From contig JAIKYE010000072.1 of the NCBI GenBank assembly GCA_024683455.1, forward strand, positions 1 to 62,500: a stretch of DNA of 62,500 nucleotides. The letters run 5' to 3'. Under the pieces are notes generated by a model. It had not been told where the DNA came from, did no database searches, and saw only the letters and a program-made list of their open reading frames with translations. Positions 17,171 through 26,145 of the stretch are shown piece after piece. The position numbers were made by a program, and so were the translations under genes. The stretch's first letter is position 1. Every line of letters begins with the position of its first letter. This DNA comes from Bacteroidaceae bacterium. Lineage in GTDB: Bacteria > Bacteroidota > Bacteroidia > Bacteroidales > Bacteroidaceae.

Positions 17171-18550
17171 TTAGGCATTTATGCTGAGCACAAAGCGTGT
17201 ACCCTTTGTGAACTCAGGATCAATGCTCAGGTCGCCATTCATCTTGATGGCCATCTGTTGGCAAATAGGCAGGCCAAGACCGTCACCGACAGTAAGGTCG
17301 CGTACCTCCAGGAAAGGCTTAAATACATCCTCGCGCTTCTCCTCAGGAATCACAGAACCTGTATTGGAAACCAAGAACTGACACTTATGTACGCTACGTT
17401 TCTTGAAATCCAGATGTATATGACCACCTTCTGGTGTATATTTGACAGCATTGTTCAGCAGATGCAGCAAGATATGGCTGACATACTCCTTGTTGAATGT
17501 AGCGCTCATCTTGGGAGCATCTACAGCCAAGACTACATCCCTCTTTTCCTTGCCACGCACCTGATTCATCAAGTCCTCACAGAATGCAGGCAGGCTTACC
17601 TCCTCTGTTTCTACAGTCTCACCTATGGTACTCTCCAGCTGTGAGAGCGTCTGTATATGGTTAGAGAAATCCAGCAGAGCCTTTACTTCGGGCTGCATAC
17701 CGTTCAGTTTCTGCAAGGTCGGGGTCAGCTGGGCTGATATATTGCTGGTAAACTTTGCCTTTAGGGCTATGTTCTCACCCAGTTGGCGGATGGTCTTCTT
17801 CTGCTTATGGGTAAGAGCAAACAGACGCATTATGAGCAAGGCTCCTATTACCAGCACGGCAGCCAATATGACAGAGAGAACGCACAGGCCGATGATGATA
17901 CCCTGACGGGTAGCCAACTTGCTATCCTTCTCGGCGATTTCTTTCTCGCCAGCCTGAATCTGCTCCTTCAAGGCACCAGACACGTCAGCCAACTTAAGTG
18001 CTGCAGCAGAATCCTTCCATGCGATGTAACCGCTATAAGCCTGAGCTACCATATTGGCACTACCCGACTTCTTGCCACCCTCTATCAGCAACTTATAGGC
18101 AGCATCCACTTTGTCATATTCCTTAGAGGCAGTCAGCTTAGCTGCCATCTCCTTGAAGACCTCATTTCCCTTGGAAGTCTGGCCAAAGGTGTAATAGTAG
18201 ATAGCCTTGTTATAGAGAAGGTCGTTCTTTACCTTTTCGTCACCCGATGCATTGGCAAACTTCTCCATCTTATCCAGATGTTCCTCTGCGTTTGCACTTC
18301 TGTGCATCTTCATATACATCGTCATTCTGATGAGTGATGTCTTGTAACGGGCAGCAGCTTTACCCTGAGCATCCAGATTGGCGTTGTTCTGAATAGCCTG
18401 CTCTATTGTGTGCAAGCGTTCAAATGCCTCCTTGTAACGATTGGCAGCAACATCACCTTCAACGCGTTGCCACATCTCATTTGTCTGTGCACTTGCAAAA
18501 GAGCAAACAGCCAATATATTCGCTATTAAAATAAGTTTCTTGCAATTCAT
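17171..18550 (-). CDS. TPR-containing histidine-kinase-like protein lacking the phospho-acceptor histidine
   Basis: A 459-residue membrane protein: signal peptide (about 1-21), a helical TPR-like periplasmic region (about 25-200), one transmembrane helix (about 217-242), a DHp-like helix, and a HATPase_c domain (about 350-459). The N box HLLNNAVKYTPEGG and glycine-rich GDGLGLPICQQMA are intact, so ATP binding is plausible. At the place of the usual NISHE the sequence is NISAQ (Ala273), so it cannot autophosphorylate in the classical way. The start is the ATG at 18550; upstream codons in the frame are not supported. Divergent from an ECF sigma-factor gene 238 bp away, which suggests a shared regulatory circuit. 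Confidence 0.82.
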   Translation of the reverse strand: MNCKKLILIANILAVCSFASAQTNEMWQRVEGDVAANRYKEAFERLHTIEQAIQNNANLDAQGKAAARYKTSLIRMTMYMKMHRSANAEEHLDKMEKFANASGDEKVKNDLLYNKAIYYYTFGQTSKGNEVFKEMAAKLTASKEYDKVDAAYKLLIEGGKKSGSANMVAQAYSGYIAWKDSAAALKLADVSGALKEQIQAGEKEIAEKDSKLATRQGIIIGLCVLSVILAAVLVIGALLIMRLFALTHKQKKTIRQLGENIALKAKFTSNISAQLTPTLQKLNGMQPEVKALLDFSNHIQTLSQLESTIGETVETEEVSLPAFCEDLMNQVRGKEKRDVVLAVDAPKMSATFNKEYVSHILLHLLNNAVKYTPEGGHIHLDFKKRSVHKCQFLVSNTGSVIPEEKREDVFKPFLEVRDLTVGDGLGLPICQQMAIKMNGDLSIDPEFTKGTRFVLSINA

Positions 18551-18582
18551 AATTCCACGTTCAAAATATAATAAAAACGGTA

Positions 18583-18614
18583 CAAAATTATACAATTCTT
18601 AGACGTGTACCAAA
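18583..18614 (-). promoter_or_regulatory. promoter of the histidine-kinase-like gene
   Basis: Minus-strand TTTG (18614-18611), 20 bp, then TAATTTTG (18590-18583): an exact TTTG-N20-TAnnTTTG fit. The -33 box overlaps the sequence ACGTGTACCA (18603-18612), which recurs in the repeat array at 21234-21294. Confidence 0.65.
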
Positions 18615-18676
18615 TAAATTAACTTTTTTTCTGCTAAGCAGAAGCACAATAGACTATGAAGAGGCTTCTGAAAAAA

Positions 18677-18708
18677 TTTGGTACTTCAAACACTTCTCTT
18701 TATCTTTG
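18677..18708 (+). promoter_or_regulatory. promoter of the ECF sigma-factor operon
   Basis: TTTG (18677-18680), 20 bp, then TATCTTTG (18701-18708): exact housekeeping-type Bacteroidetes promoter, 80 bp upstream of the sigma-factor ATG. No sign of an additional autoregulated ECF promoter could be identified by eye. Confidence 0.75.
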
Positions 18709-18788
18709 TCCAAAATATTTTGCAATCAAGGGTATTTGCTTTTGCCTTTTAAGGGTCTTATAGATAAACAATAGACATACACACAAAG

Positions 18789-19280
18789 ATGAACTACAGC
18801 AAACAAGAGTTTGAACGCCTGTTCAAGGATAATTATCCGCACATGTATCGGATGGCATTCTCGCTGGTAGAGAATGCCGACGATGCCAAGGATGCCGTAC
18901 ATCAGGTGTTCGCACAAATCTGGAGAGGCAAACCTCAGATTAGCGAGGACAGCATCAGAGGCTATCTGCTGGCAGCCACTCGCAACCAATGCTTGCACAT
19001 GCTGCGCTCCAAACAGTTACAACGCAAGATGGAGGAGGAACTGCAGCGCGAGACAGAAGAAGCCCTAAGTGAGGAACGTGAAGAGTTGCTGCAAGCCCTA
19101 CAGCAAGTGATTGAAGAGAACCTGACGGAGCAGGACAAACGTGTGCTTCAACTGCATTACCAAGAGGAGATGACCTACGCAGAAACAGCATCAGTACTAG
19201 GCATCAGTTCAGCAGCCGTAAACAAGCACATTACCCGCTCGCTGTTCAAAATCCGTAAAACCCTAAAAATAGCAAAGTAA
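18789..19280 (+). CDS. ECF-type RNA polymerase sigma-70 factor
   Basis: A 163-residue extracytoplasmic-function sigma factor. Region 2 (about 5-70) has the FEDNYPHMYRMAFSLV-like and DAKDAVHQVFAQIW segments, and region 4 (about 105-160) has LHYQEEMTYAETASVLGISSAAVNKHITRSL split over its helix-turn-helix. The linker is unusually glutamate/glutamine rich (about 75-100). It has an exact housekeeping-type promoter upstream and is followed two bases later by a membrane protein gene in the position normally held by an anti-sigma factor. Confidence 0.95.
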   Translation: MNYSKQEFERLFKDNYPHMYRMAFSLVENADDAKDAVHQVFAQIWRGKPQISEDSIRGYLLAATRNQCLHMLRSKQLQRKMEEELQRETEEALSEEREELLQALQQVIEENLTEQDKRVLQLHYQEEMTYAETASVLGISSAAVNKHITRSLFKIRKTLKIAK

Positions 19281-19281
19281 G

Positions 19282-20469
19282 ATGAAGACCGAAGATATTG
19301 ATAAAAGAATAGGCATGCCCGACGTGGAAGCGGAATGGGCACGCTTCGAGCGAGAAGTCATTGGCAAGGAGCCAAAGGGAAACAGACGCTCCATATATTC
19401 ATGGATTGGTGGTTTGGGAATTGCTGCCTGCATCCTGCTTTTCTTCCTTATTAACATGGGGGATGAACCAAAGCCAGCAGCACCTGTCGTTGCTGAGCAA
19501 GCAGAACCACTGCCCATTCAGCAACCAGCAACAGAAGAGGTTAAGGAAGAACCCATCATCGTTCACATCGTTAATACGCGCCAACCCAAGAAGGCTCCAC
19601 GCAAAGAGTTAGCTTTAGCGAATGCTGATGCTCCAGCTACTACAGGGCTTACCACTTCTTGCGGTGAATATACAGGTGAAGTTCAGAAGTTTAATATGGA
19701 CGACGTAAAAGATCTCGCCTTCGAGTCTGTCGACCAAGCTCTGCAAGAACAGATCGCCGGACTAGCCATTGTGCCGAACCCCAGTTACTTTGATTCAGAC
19801 ACTACCATGCGTTTACGTGGTAAAACAGATAACAATAAAAGGAGACAGCCTCTGATTGTATTGAACGGCAAGATTCTGGAGATTCCCGATAGTGCAAAAT
19901 TCGAGAACTACGATACGGAAGAGCAGTTTGCGTCCCTTTTGGGCATTAAATCAGAAGACATCAAAAGCATCTATGTATTGAAAGACGACAAAGCAACTGC
20001 AAAATGGGGAGAAAAAGGTGCAGCCGGTGTAATAGCAATTAGCACAAAACAACATCAGCTTGCTGACAGCGTAAAGAGAAACATAAATGAGGAAGCCAAG
20101 CGACGTTATCTCGAGTGGTTTGACATGGCGAATAAAAATGATACACTTAGCGACAACTATATGAACCAGCACGAGGAACTGAAGGCAAGCCGTTACCGAA
20201 TCTCTGGTATTGTTCTTAATGAAGACAAAGAGCCGCTGCCACATACGATGATTGACGTAGTGAAAGAAGGAAATAAGATTTGGGGCAGAGAAACAGCAGA
20301 CTCCACGGGACATTTCGCCTTTTGGGCTCCACGTAAGGGTGTCAAGATTCGCTTCTCGTACGTGGGCTTTTATAAAGTTGTCGAAATTAAGCCAACGGAC
20401 AAACCCCTCACTATACGTATGAAACCAACCAAAGGCCTAAAGAAGTTAAAGAAATTATCGTTTGAATAA
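19282..20469 (+). CDS. membrane-anchored anti-sigma-position protein with TonB-receptor plug-like and carboxypeptidase-regulatory-like domains
   Basis: A 395-residue protein with a short cytoplasmic N-terminus (about 1-36, MPDVEAEWARFE), one transmembrane helix (about 37-58), a proline/glutamate-rich periplasmic linker (about 60-110), a plug-like domain (about 140-255) with SVDQALQEQIAGL, LRGK, PLIVLNGK and the SusC-type IKSIYVLKDDKATAKWGEKGAAGVIAI region, then a CarbopepD_reg-like beta domain (about 300-385: RISGIVLNEDKEPLPH). There is no beta-barrel, so it is not a transporter. The order plug then regulatory domain is the reverse of SusC proteins. Its place directly after the sigma gene suggests an anti-sigma or signal-receiving role; that is inference, as no canonical anti-sigma motif is recognisable. 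Confidence 0.75.
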   Translation: MKTEDIDKRIGMPDVEAEWARFEREVIGKEPKGNRRSIYSWIGGLGIAACILLFFLINMGDEPKPAAPVVAEQAEPLPIQQPATEEVKEEPIIVHIVNTRQPKKAPRKELALANADAPATTGLTTSCGEYTGEVQKFNMDDVKDLAFESVDQALQEQIAGLAIVPNPSYFDSDTTMRLRGKTDNNKRRQPLIVLNGKILEIPDSAKFENYDTEEQFASLLGIKSEDIKSIYVLKDDKATAKWGEKGAAGVIAISTKQHQLADSVKRNINEEAKRRYLEWFDMANKNDTLSDNYMNQHEELKASRYRISGIVLNEDKEPLPHTMIDVVKEGNKIWGRETADSTGHFAFWAPRKGVKIRFSYVGFYKVVEIKPTDKPLTIRMKPTKGLKKLKKLSFE

Positions 20470-20479
20470 CAAGTCCATT

Positions 20480-21109
20480 ATGAAAAATACAATGAAAAGG
20501 AAGATTATCACCTTAGTGATGCTGATGACGATAGTCATTGGAGCACAGGCCCAGAGCAGGCTGGAACCCATGACACAAATTGATCAGAAGCTGTGGGGAG
20601 AAAAGTATTTCGAGACTTGGCTGTCCGAGAAGGCAAGCCAACAGATGCTTAAGTTCCCTACCCCCATGGAAGACTTCCCCTCCGCCCTGTATGTGTATTG
20701 CGGTCATAAAAAAATCAAGCGGTTGCAGGTAAAGTGGTGTGTGGTGAACGAGGAAGCAGGGCCAGATGAATCAGCCCTGAAGTTGGAGTCTATAGAAATG
20801 AAGACAGACAAGGAAACGGCATTGGCGTTTTCCAACTTAATTAAACATGCAGTGGGCACATGTATGTTTATTGACGATCGTTTGGGATTCGACGGAACCA
20901 CTTACTTCTTTGGGGATTATCGTCGTGTTGCCACTATATGGTCGCCTGATCGTGGAAGCAACTGCCGGAGACTGACGGATGTGTTGGAAAAAGCAATGAC
21001 AGCCGTCAAGAACCAAAACGAGGAGGAGCTGAAAAAATTGCTGCCCGAGGTTAAGTCCCTGACAAAGGCATTCGAAGAACTTTATCCAAAAGACATATAT
21101 AGGGAATGA
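20480..21109 (+). CDS. secreted protein of unknown function in the sigma-factor operon
   Basis: A 209-residue protein with a clear signal peptide (MKRKIITLVMLMTIVIGAQA before QS). The mature part is charged and mixed alpha/beta, with a helical lysine/glutamate-rich C-terminus (about 170-205). Three cysteines are spread through the mature chain. I do not recognise a family. The ATG at 20480 is preferred to an upstream one at 20462 that would overlap the previous gene; a further in-frame ATG lies at 20492. It is the last gene of the sigma-factor operon and might be a ligand, partner or output of the system. Confidence 0.6.
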   Translation: MKNTMKRKIITLVMLMTIVIGAQAQSRLEPMTQIDQKLWGEKYFETWLSEKASQQMLKFPTPMEDFPSALYVYCGHKKIKRLQVKWCVVNEEAGPDESALKLESIEMKTDKETALAFSNLIKHAVGTCMFIDDRLGFDGTTYFFGDYRRVATIWSPDRGSNCRRLTDVLEKAMTAVKNQNEEELKKLLPEVKSLTKAFEELYPKDIYRE

Positions 21110-21208
21110 GAAAAAAACGACAACGTTTTGCCCCCAAAACTAGACTATAGGCGTTAGGCCTACAATCTATTTAGTTGAAAGACCACCTTCCATCAGTTAT
21201 AAACTTTT

Positions 21209-21235
21209 TACTGCCACACGTGGCAGTTTTTTTTT
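21209..21235 (+). terminator. probable terminator of the sigma-factor operon
   Basis: CTGCCA, CACG, TGGCAG (21211-21226) forms a 6-7 bp GC-rich stem followed by nine T residues. Its left arm, TACTGCCACACG, is also the reverse complement of the first unit of the repeat array that follows. Confidence 0.65.
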
Positions 21236-21294
21236 CTACGTGTGGCAGTATTATTTTCTACGTGTACCAGTAAATTTTTCTACGTGTACTAGTA
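21234..21294. repeat. 22-bp-period array of TTCTACGTGTnnnAGTA units
   Basis: Three 17-bp units start at 21234, 21256 and 21278, spaced exactly 22 bp: TTCTACGTGTGGCAGTA, TTCTACGTGTACCAGTA and TTCTACGTGTACTAGTA, separated by AT-only spacers. An inverted partial copy (TACTGCCACACG, 21209-21220) precedes them, giving 12-bp inverted arms with 21239-21250. The array lies between the end of the sigma operon and the convergent end of the GH8 gene. Confidence 0.85.
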
Positions 21295-21323
21295 AAAAAG
21301 GGAAGGTAGGGCATCCATAACAA

Positions 21324-22724
21324 TTACTGAGCAATCACTTTCTTCCCATTCTTCACGTATATCCCCTTTTTGCTTGGTTTGCAATTCTGCTTCATGCCGT
21401 CAAGAGCGTACCAACCATTATCAACATTCTTGTCTGTTACGCCTGTTGTCGTTGGTCCCGTCAGAGAGTCTGTCATAGATCCTGATTTCCATATCTTAAA
21501 TGCGCCACAGAGGTGGAGCATTGACAGATAATGCACTAACCCATCGTAGTAACGGTACTGACCTGTTAGCGGTTTCACATTCCATGCCATCTCAAGGTTT
21601 CTCTTGACGGCATCTTTGTAATCCGGGTTGTTCAGCAGGCAGTAGCAAGCCACGGCGTTGGCACCTGTCTCGCCAACTGTGTAGCTCTCAGAAGGGCTGC
21701 TACCGTCCCAGTTGAAGCGTGCGTGCTTATAGTCATCTTCCTCAAAGAAGTCGATAAGCCTCTTTGCCATTACTTCCTGGCGTTCGGCATCTGCACCGAA
21801 AAGGTAGTAGTCCATGCCGAAGTTCATGGCACATCGCATGGCATCATACATGTACTTGTGGGAATTAGTATTATAGGATGTACTCTTTGGCTGACCATTG
21901 AATTCACTGTAGTCTGCAAACAGTCCAGTTCTTGAGTGCGATGACTTATAGAGGTGGTTGCGAGTAGCATAGGTAGCCATCATCCACTTGTCTTGATTGG
22001 TGTATGACCAACGTGAGAACAAATCAACGAATGCTGGCAGGTCGTAGGATGGGTCGGTGAAGTCTGAGCAGTTGTATGGCTGGAAGCAGATGATTTTATG
22101 AGATTCACTGAACAGCGAACCGTTGCCGTTTTTCCAGCATTTCTCCAAGATATATTGAGCATCGTCCATGTAACGATAGTCGTGCCAGCGGTTGGCAGCA
22201 AAGAGCAATGACATCATGAAATACATCTCGGCATCGGGTGCACAATTTTGGTCTCTCATGTATCCATCGGTTCCGCACAGCCATGCGAAGTAGCCGTCCC
22301 ATTGCCCGCTCTTATGCCACATGTGATTCTTGGCGAATGCCCATAGTTTGTCGAACTCCGTTTTATGGTTGGTCTGCACGGCAATCATCATGCCATAGCT
22401 CATGCCCTCAGAGCGCACATCATTATTACCTGTATCAAGAATATATGCTTCATACCCTCTGTCGAAATACACCTTCGCGTTGCTGGCACCCTTGAAGTAA
22501 TGATCCCACAACTGGTCGAGCTTTGCCTGAATCTCCTCGTCTGTCTTGCCAAGGCAGGTTTTGAACGGGCTGGTATAGTCACCTGTATAGTAGGCACCGC
22601 CGAAATCTTGGAACTCCTCTGGGCCATAGTAGCCACCATTCTCATCGTAGAAATCTTTGGCACTTGCGGCTATTGTCGCAAGTGCAAGTATCATCGTAAG
22701 GATTTTCTTTCTCAATTTTATCAA
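21324..22724 (-). CDS. secreted glycoside hydrolase family 8, probable reducing-end xylanase or endo-xylanase
   Basis: A 466-residue GH8 (alpha/alpha)6-barrel enzyme with a signal peptide (about 1-22). The proposed acid is Glu106 in NDVRSEGMSYGMM, with the following SGQWDGYFAWLC and CAPDAEMYFMMSL segments of the barrel. The sequence resembles reducing-end xylose-releasing exo-oligoxylanases more than cellulases; the choice between exo and endo action is not certain. The C-terminus (GWYALDGMKQN...KGIYVKNGKKV) is a T9SS-like tail, suggesting surface export. Same strand as pepT, 51 bp downstream of it. Confidence 0.87.
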   Translation of the reverse strand: MIKLRKKILTMILALATIAASAKDFYDENGGYYGPEEFQDFGGAYYTGDYTSPFKTCLGKTDEEIQAKLDQLWDHYFKGASNAKVYFDRGYEAYILDTGNNDVRSEGMSYGMMIAVQTNHKTEFDKLWAFAKNHMWHKSGQWDGYFAWLCGTDGYMRDQNCAPDAEMYFMMSLLFAANRWHDYRYMDDAQYILEKCWKNGNGSLFSESHKIICFQPYNCSDFTDPSYDLPAFVDLFSRWSYTNQDKWMMATYATRNHLYKSSHSRTGLFADYSEFNGQPKSTSYNTNSHKYMYDAMRCAMNFGMDYYLFGADAERQEVMAKRLIDFFEEDDYKHARFNWDGSSPSESYTVGETGANAVACYCLLNNPDYKDAVKRNLEMAWNVKPLTGQYRYYDGLVHYLSMLHLCGAFKIWKSGSMTDSLTGPTTTGVTDKNVDNGWYALDGMKQNCKPSKKGIYVKNGKKVIAQ

Positions 22725-22775
22725 TCTTTTTACCTATTGTCATTTTGTTTTTGATTCGTAACCATACTCCCCTTA

Positions 22776-24005
22776 TCACTTCTCCGCCGTAATACGACAG
22801 ATATTGATGACGGTCTGCATAGCTTTCTCCATATTCTGGATGGGGACAAACTCATGACGACCATGGAAGTTAAGGCCTCCAGCAAAGATATTGGGGCAAG
22901 GCAAGCCCTTGAAGGAGAGCTGTGCGCCATCTGTTCCACCACGAATAGGGATAATCTTACAGAAGCCACAGGCTTCCTCTATAGCCTGACGGGCGATGTC
23001 TGTGATGTGCGGCTTATCACTTAACTGCGAGAGCATATTATAGTACTGGTCGGCAAGTTCCAACAGAACAGTTCCTGCGCCATAACGCTGATTGAAACGC
23101 TCTACCATATCCATAAGAACTTTCTTGCGCATCTCGAACATCTGACGATTATGGTCGCGAATGATATAGGACAGCTTGGCCTCCTCGACCGTTCCCTGCA
23201 AACCAGTAAGATGATAGAAACCCTCATAGCCAGAGGTAAGTTGAGGCACCTCGTTCTGAGGCATCTCCTGTGCAAACTCGCTGGCAATCAGGACAGCATT
23301 TACCATCTTGTCCTTAGCATAGCCTGGATGAACATTACAGCCCTTGATGGTGACCTTGGCACCAGCTGCATTGAAGTTCTCGTACTCCAGTTCACCTACC
23401 TCGCCACCATCCATCGTGTAGGCCCATTGGCAACCGAACTTCTCTACATCAAAGAGGTGTGCACCTGCCCCTATCTCCTCATCGGGATTAAAGCCTACAC
23501 GAATCTTTCCGTGCTTAATCTCTGGGTGTTCCTGCAAATAAACAATAGCCGTCACAATCTCTGCAATACCAGCCTTATCGTCTGCTCCCAAGAGGGTATG
23601 ACCGTCTGTAACGATAAGGTCTTCGCCGATATGATCCTTCAACTCAGGGAAAGCCGACACACGGGTAACGATATTTTGGGCAGCATCCAACACAACGTCT
23701 TTTCCGTCGTAATTACGAATGATGCGTGGTTTGATATCAGCTCCGCTACAGTCGGGCGATGTGTCCATGTGTGCGATAAAGCCTATGGTAGGCACAGGCT
23801 TATCCGTATTAGCAGGGAGGGTAGCATAAACATACGCATTTTCATCCATGCAAACATCCTCGAGGCCTAATGCTGTGAGTTCATCGCGCAGGTATTCTGC
23901 CAAAGCAAACTGTTTGCGAGTGCTGGGGCAGGAAGCAGACTCCTCGCTTGACTGTGTGTCAAAGGATACATATTTAAGAAAGCGATCTACCAATTGAGTA
24001 TTCAT
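22776..24005 (-). CDS. pepT: peptidase T (tripeptidase)
   Basis: A 409-residue M20B zinc aminotripeptidase that releases N-terminal residues from tripeptides in the cytosol. Metal-ligand segments visible: [32 protein letters not shown] with the catalytic glutamate pair, and a C-terminal [11 protein letters not shown]. Length is normal for PepT, and there is no signal peptide. Divergent from dnaG with a 106-bp shared upstream region. Confidence 0.96.
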   Translation of the reverse strand: MNTQLVDRFLKYVSFDTQSSEESASCPSTRKQFALAEYLRDELTALGLEDVCMDENAYVYATLPANTDKPVPTIGFIAHMDTSPDCSGADIKPRIIRNYDGKDVVLDAAQNIVTRVSAFPELKDHIGEDLIVTDGHTLLGADDKAGIAEIVTAIVYLQEHPEIKHGKIRVGFNPDEEIGAGAHLFDVEKFGCQWAYTMDGGEVGELEYENFNAAGAKVTIKGCNVHPGYAKDKMVNAVLIASEFAQEMPQNEVPQLTSGYEGFYHLTGLQGTVEEAKLSYIIRDHNRQMFEMRKKVLMDMVERFNQRYGAGTVLLELADQYYNMLSQLSDKPHITDIARQAIEEACGFCKIIPIRGGTDGAQLSFKGLPCPNIFAGGLNFHGRHEFVPIQNMEKAMQTVINICRITAEK

Positions 24006-24033
24006 AATACAATAGTTTTTACGGTTTGACTTG

Positions 24034-24041
24034 CAAACTTA
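24034..24041 (-). promoter_or_regulatory. probable pepT -7 element
   Basis: TAAGTTTG on the minus strand matches TAnnTTTG, about 29 bp upstream of the pepT ATG. The -33 region has only a weak match. Confidence 0.4.
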
Positions 24042-24084
24042 CACTTTTTTTCTGACAACACGGCTCTTTCTCGTAAATTTTATC

Positions 24085-24092
24085 TAAATTTG
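24085..24092 (+). promoter_or_regulatory. probable dnaG -7 element
   Basis: TAAATTTG matches TAnnTTTG, 19 bp before the dnaG ATG. No exact TTTG lies at the expected -33 distance. Confidence 0.4.
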
Positions 24093-24111
24093 CACATAAA
24101 ACAAAAAAGGA

Positions 24112-26145
24112 ATGATAGACAGACTTACGGTAGATAAGATACTGGACGCAGCAAACATCGTAGATGTGGTGTCTGACTTCGTGACACTGAAACGTGCTGG
24201 CGCCAACCTAAAAGGATTATGCCCTTTTCATGATGACACCACGCCGTCCTTCATGGTATCTCCTGCCAAGAATCTGTGTAAATGCTTTGCATGCGGCGAA
24301 GGAGGAAGTCCCGTTCACTTCATCATGAAGCACGAACAACTCTCCTACCCCGATGCACTGCGCTATCTGGCCAAGAAATACGGAATAGAAATTCAGGAAA
24401 AAGAACTGACCAAGGAGGAGCTGGAATCGCGAAATGACCGTGACAGTATGTTCATTGTCAACGAGTGGGCTCGCGACTGGTTCCAGAACGAACTGAACAA
24501 CACACCCGACGGGAAAGCCATAGGACTGGCCTACTTCCGCGGCAGAGGATTCCGTGACGACATCCTGAAGAAGTTTCAGGTGGGCTATAGCCCCAACAGC
24601 AAGGAGCATACGCTGGCAGCAGATGCGCTGAAAGCGGGCTATCAGGAGAAGTTCCTCACAAACACCCCCAACGAGAAAGATACCAAGCTGAGTATTGGGA
24701 CAGGACTCTGTCTAAAGAACGAGCAAGACGGGAAGTTGCGAGACAGATTCCGTGGCAGAGTGATGTGGCCCATCTTTACCATGAGCGGCAGAGTTGCTGG
24801 ATTTGGCGGTCGTGTACTGGATGCAGCCACCAAAGGTGTGAACGTGAAATACATGAACTCGCCAGAAAGTCTTGTTTATAGCAAAAGGCGCGAGCTCTTT
24901 GGTCTATTCCAAGCTAAAGAAGCTATCCGCAAGCAAGACCTCTGTTATCTGGTGGAAGGCTATACGGATGTAATGGCTATGCACCAACAAGGAGTAGAAA
25001 ATGTGGTTGCATCAAGTGGCACAGCGCTGACCAACGAACAAATACGTCTGATTCACCGCATGACTAACAACATAACGGTTATCTTTGACGGTGATGAGGC
25101 GGGCATCCATGCCAGTGAACGAGGCATAGACATGCTGTTGGCTGAGGGAATGAACGTAAAGTTGCTTCTGTTGCCAGACGGTGATGACCCAGACAGCTTT
25201 GCACGCAAACATAATGCTACAGAATATCAGCAATACCTGAAGGAGAATCAGGTGGACTTTGTGGACTACAAGACAAGCCATCTGATGGAGAGCGCCAAGG
25301 ACGACCCTAATAAGCTCGGGCAACTGATTCATAACGTTTCTGAAAGCATCGCTGTAATACCCGATGAGATTACACGTGTGCTATACATACGCCAGGCTGC
25401 CCAGAAACTTCACATGGAAGAACGCCTGATTACAGATGCCGTACAGAAACAGATGCAGCGACTCAGGGAAGAGAAGCGTAAGGAGCAGGAGCGGGAGGCA
25501 AGAAGAAATGTTCCCGTGAACCCTGATGCCGGTCCCGAGAAAACAGATCCGACACAACAAGATGTTCCATACAAAACAGAGGTTAATGCCCCTACCATTG
25601 CCAAAGGTAATCCCCGTGAGCTTACATTGATGCAAATGCTAATCAGACACGGAGAAAAATACATGGGACAGATGGAAGACGAAGAGGGCAACGACATTCC
25701 GCTAACCGTAATTGAATATATTCATTACAGCTTAGCTGACGACGGAATAAAACTCTCCAATCCCATATATGAACGCATTCTGGACGAAGGCTACAAGCAT
25801 ATAAAGGAAGAAGGGTTCAGAGCTGAACATTTCTATGTAAATCATCCTGATGCAGACATCAACAAGTTGGCTGCCAACCTCTGTCTGGACAATGTCCCAC
25901 TGAGCAAGTTGCACGGAGAACTGCCCACAGATGAGCGGTTGGACGAGATAGTGCCCAACCTAATGGCCAGCCTTAAGCTGAGTATCGTTCAGAAAGAACT
26001 AAAAGAGATAATAGAAAAGACAAAGAAGCCAGACATCAGAAACAACAAAGATACCTTGCGTGAGCTGATGACTAAATTTAACGAAAAATCTAAACTGGCT
26101 AAAAATTTGGCCAAAGAATGCGGCGAACGTGTTATCTTGAAATAA
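24112..26145 (+). CDS. dnaG: DNA primase
   Basis: A 677-residue primase that makes RNA primers at the replication fork. The CHC2 zinc finger is at about 37-65 (LCPFHDD and [10 protein letters not shown]), followed by the RNA polymerase core and a TOPRIM domain with [11 protein letters not shown] and FDGDEAG (about 280-345). The C-terminal part, expected to bind helicase DnaB, is divergent and preceded by a charged linker (about 445-500) containing many arginine and glutamate residues. The gene overlaps the convergent folE by 14 bp. Confidence 0.97.
   Translation: MIDRLTVDKILDAANIVDVVSDFVTLKRAGANLKGLCPFHDDTTPSFMVSPAKNLCKCFACGEGGSPVHFIMKHEQLSYPDALRYLAKKYGIEIQEKELTKEELESRNDRDSMFIVNEWARDWFQNELNNTPDGKAIGLAYFRGRGFRDDILKKFQVGYSPNSKEHTLAADALKAGYQEKFLTNTPNEKDTKLSIGTGLCLKNEQDGKLRDRFRGRVMWPIFTMSGRVAGFGGRVLDAATKGVNVKYMNSPESLVYSKRRELFGLFQAKEAIRKQDLCYLVEGYTDVMAMHQQGVENVVASSGTALTNEQIRLIHRMTNNITVIFDGDEAGIHASERGIDMLLAEGMNVKLLLLPDGDDPDSFARKHNATEYQQYLKENQVDFVDYKTSHLMESAKDDPNKLGQLIHNVSESIAVIPDEITRVLYIRQAAQKLHMEERLITDAVQKQMQRLREEKRKEQEREARRNVPVNPDAGPEKTDPTQQDVPYKTEVNAPTIAKGNPRELTLMQMLIRHGEKYMGQMEDEEGNDIPLTVIEYIHYSLADDGIKLSNPIYERILDEGYKHIKEEGFRAEHFYVNHPDADINKLAANLCLDNVPLSKLHGELPTDERLDEIVPNLMASLKLSIVQKELKEIIEKTKKPDIRNNKDTLRELMTKFNEKSKLAKNLAKECGERVILK

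Noticed and set aside
21234..21294. Possible CRISPR array
   Set aside because: Units of 17 bp with 5-bp AT-only spacers are far too short; there are no cas genes in the window.
23151..23870. 239-residue frame opposite to pepT
   Set aside because: Antisense of well-supported peptidase T; composition typical of a shadow frame.
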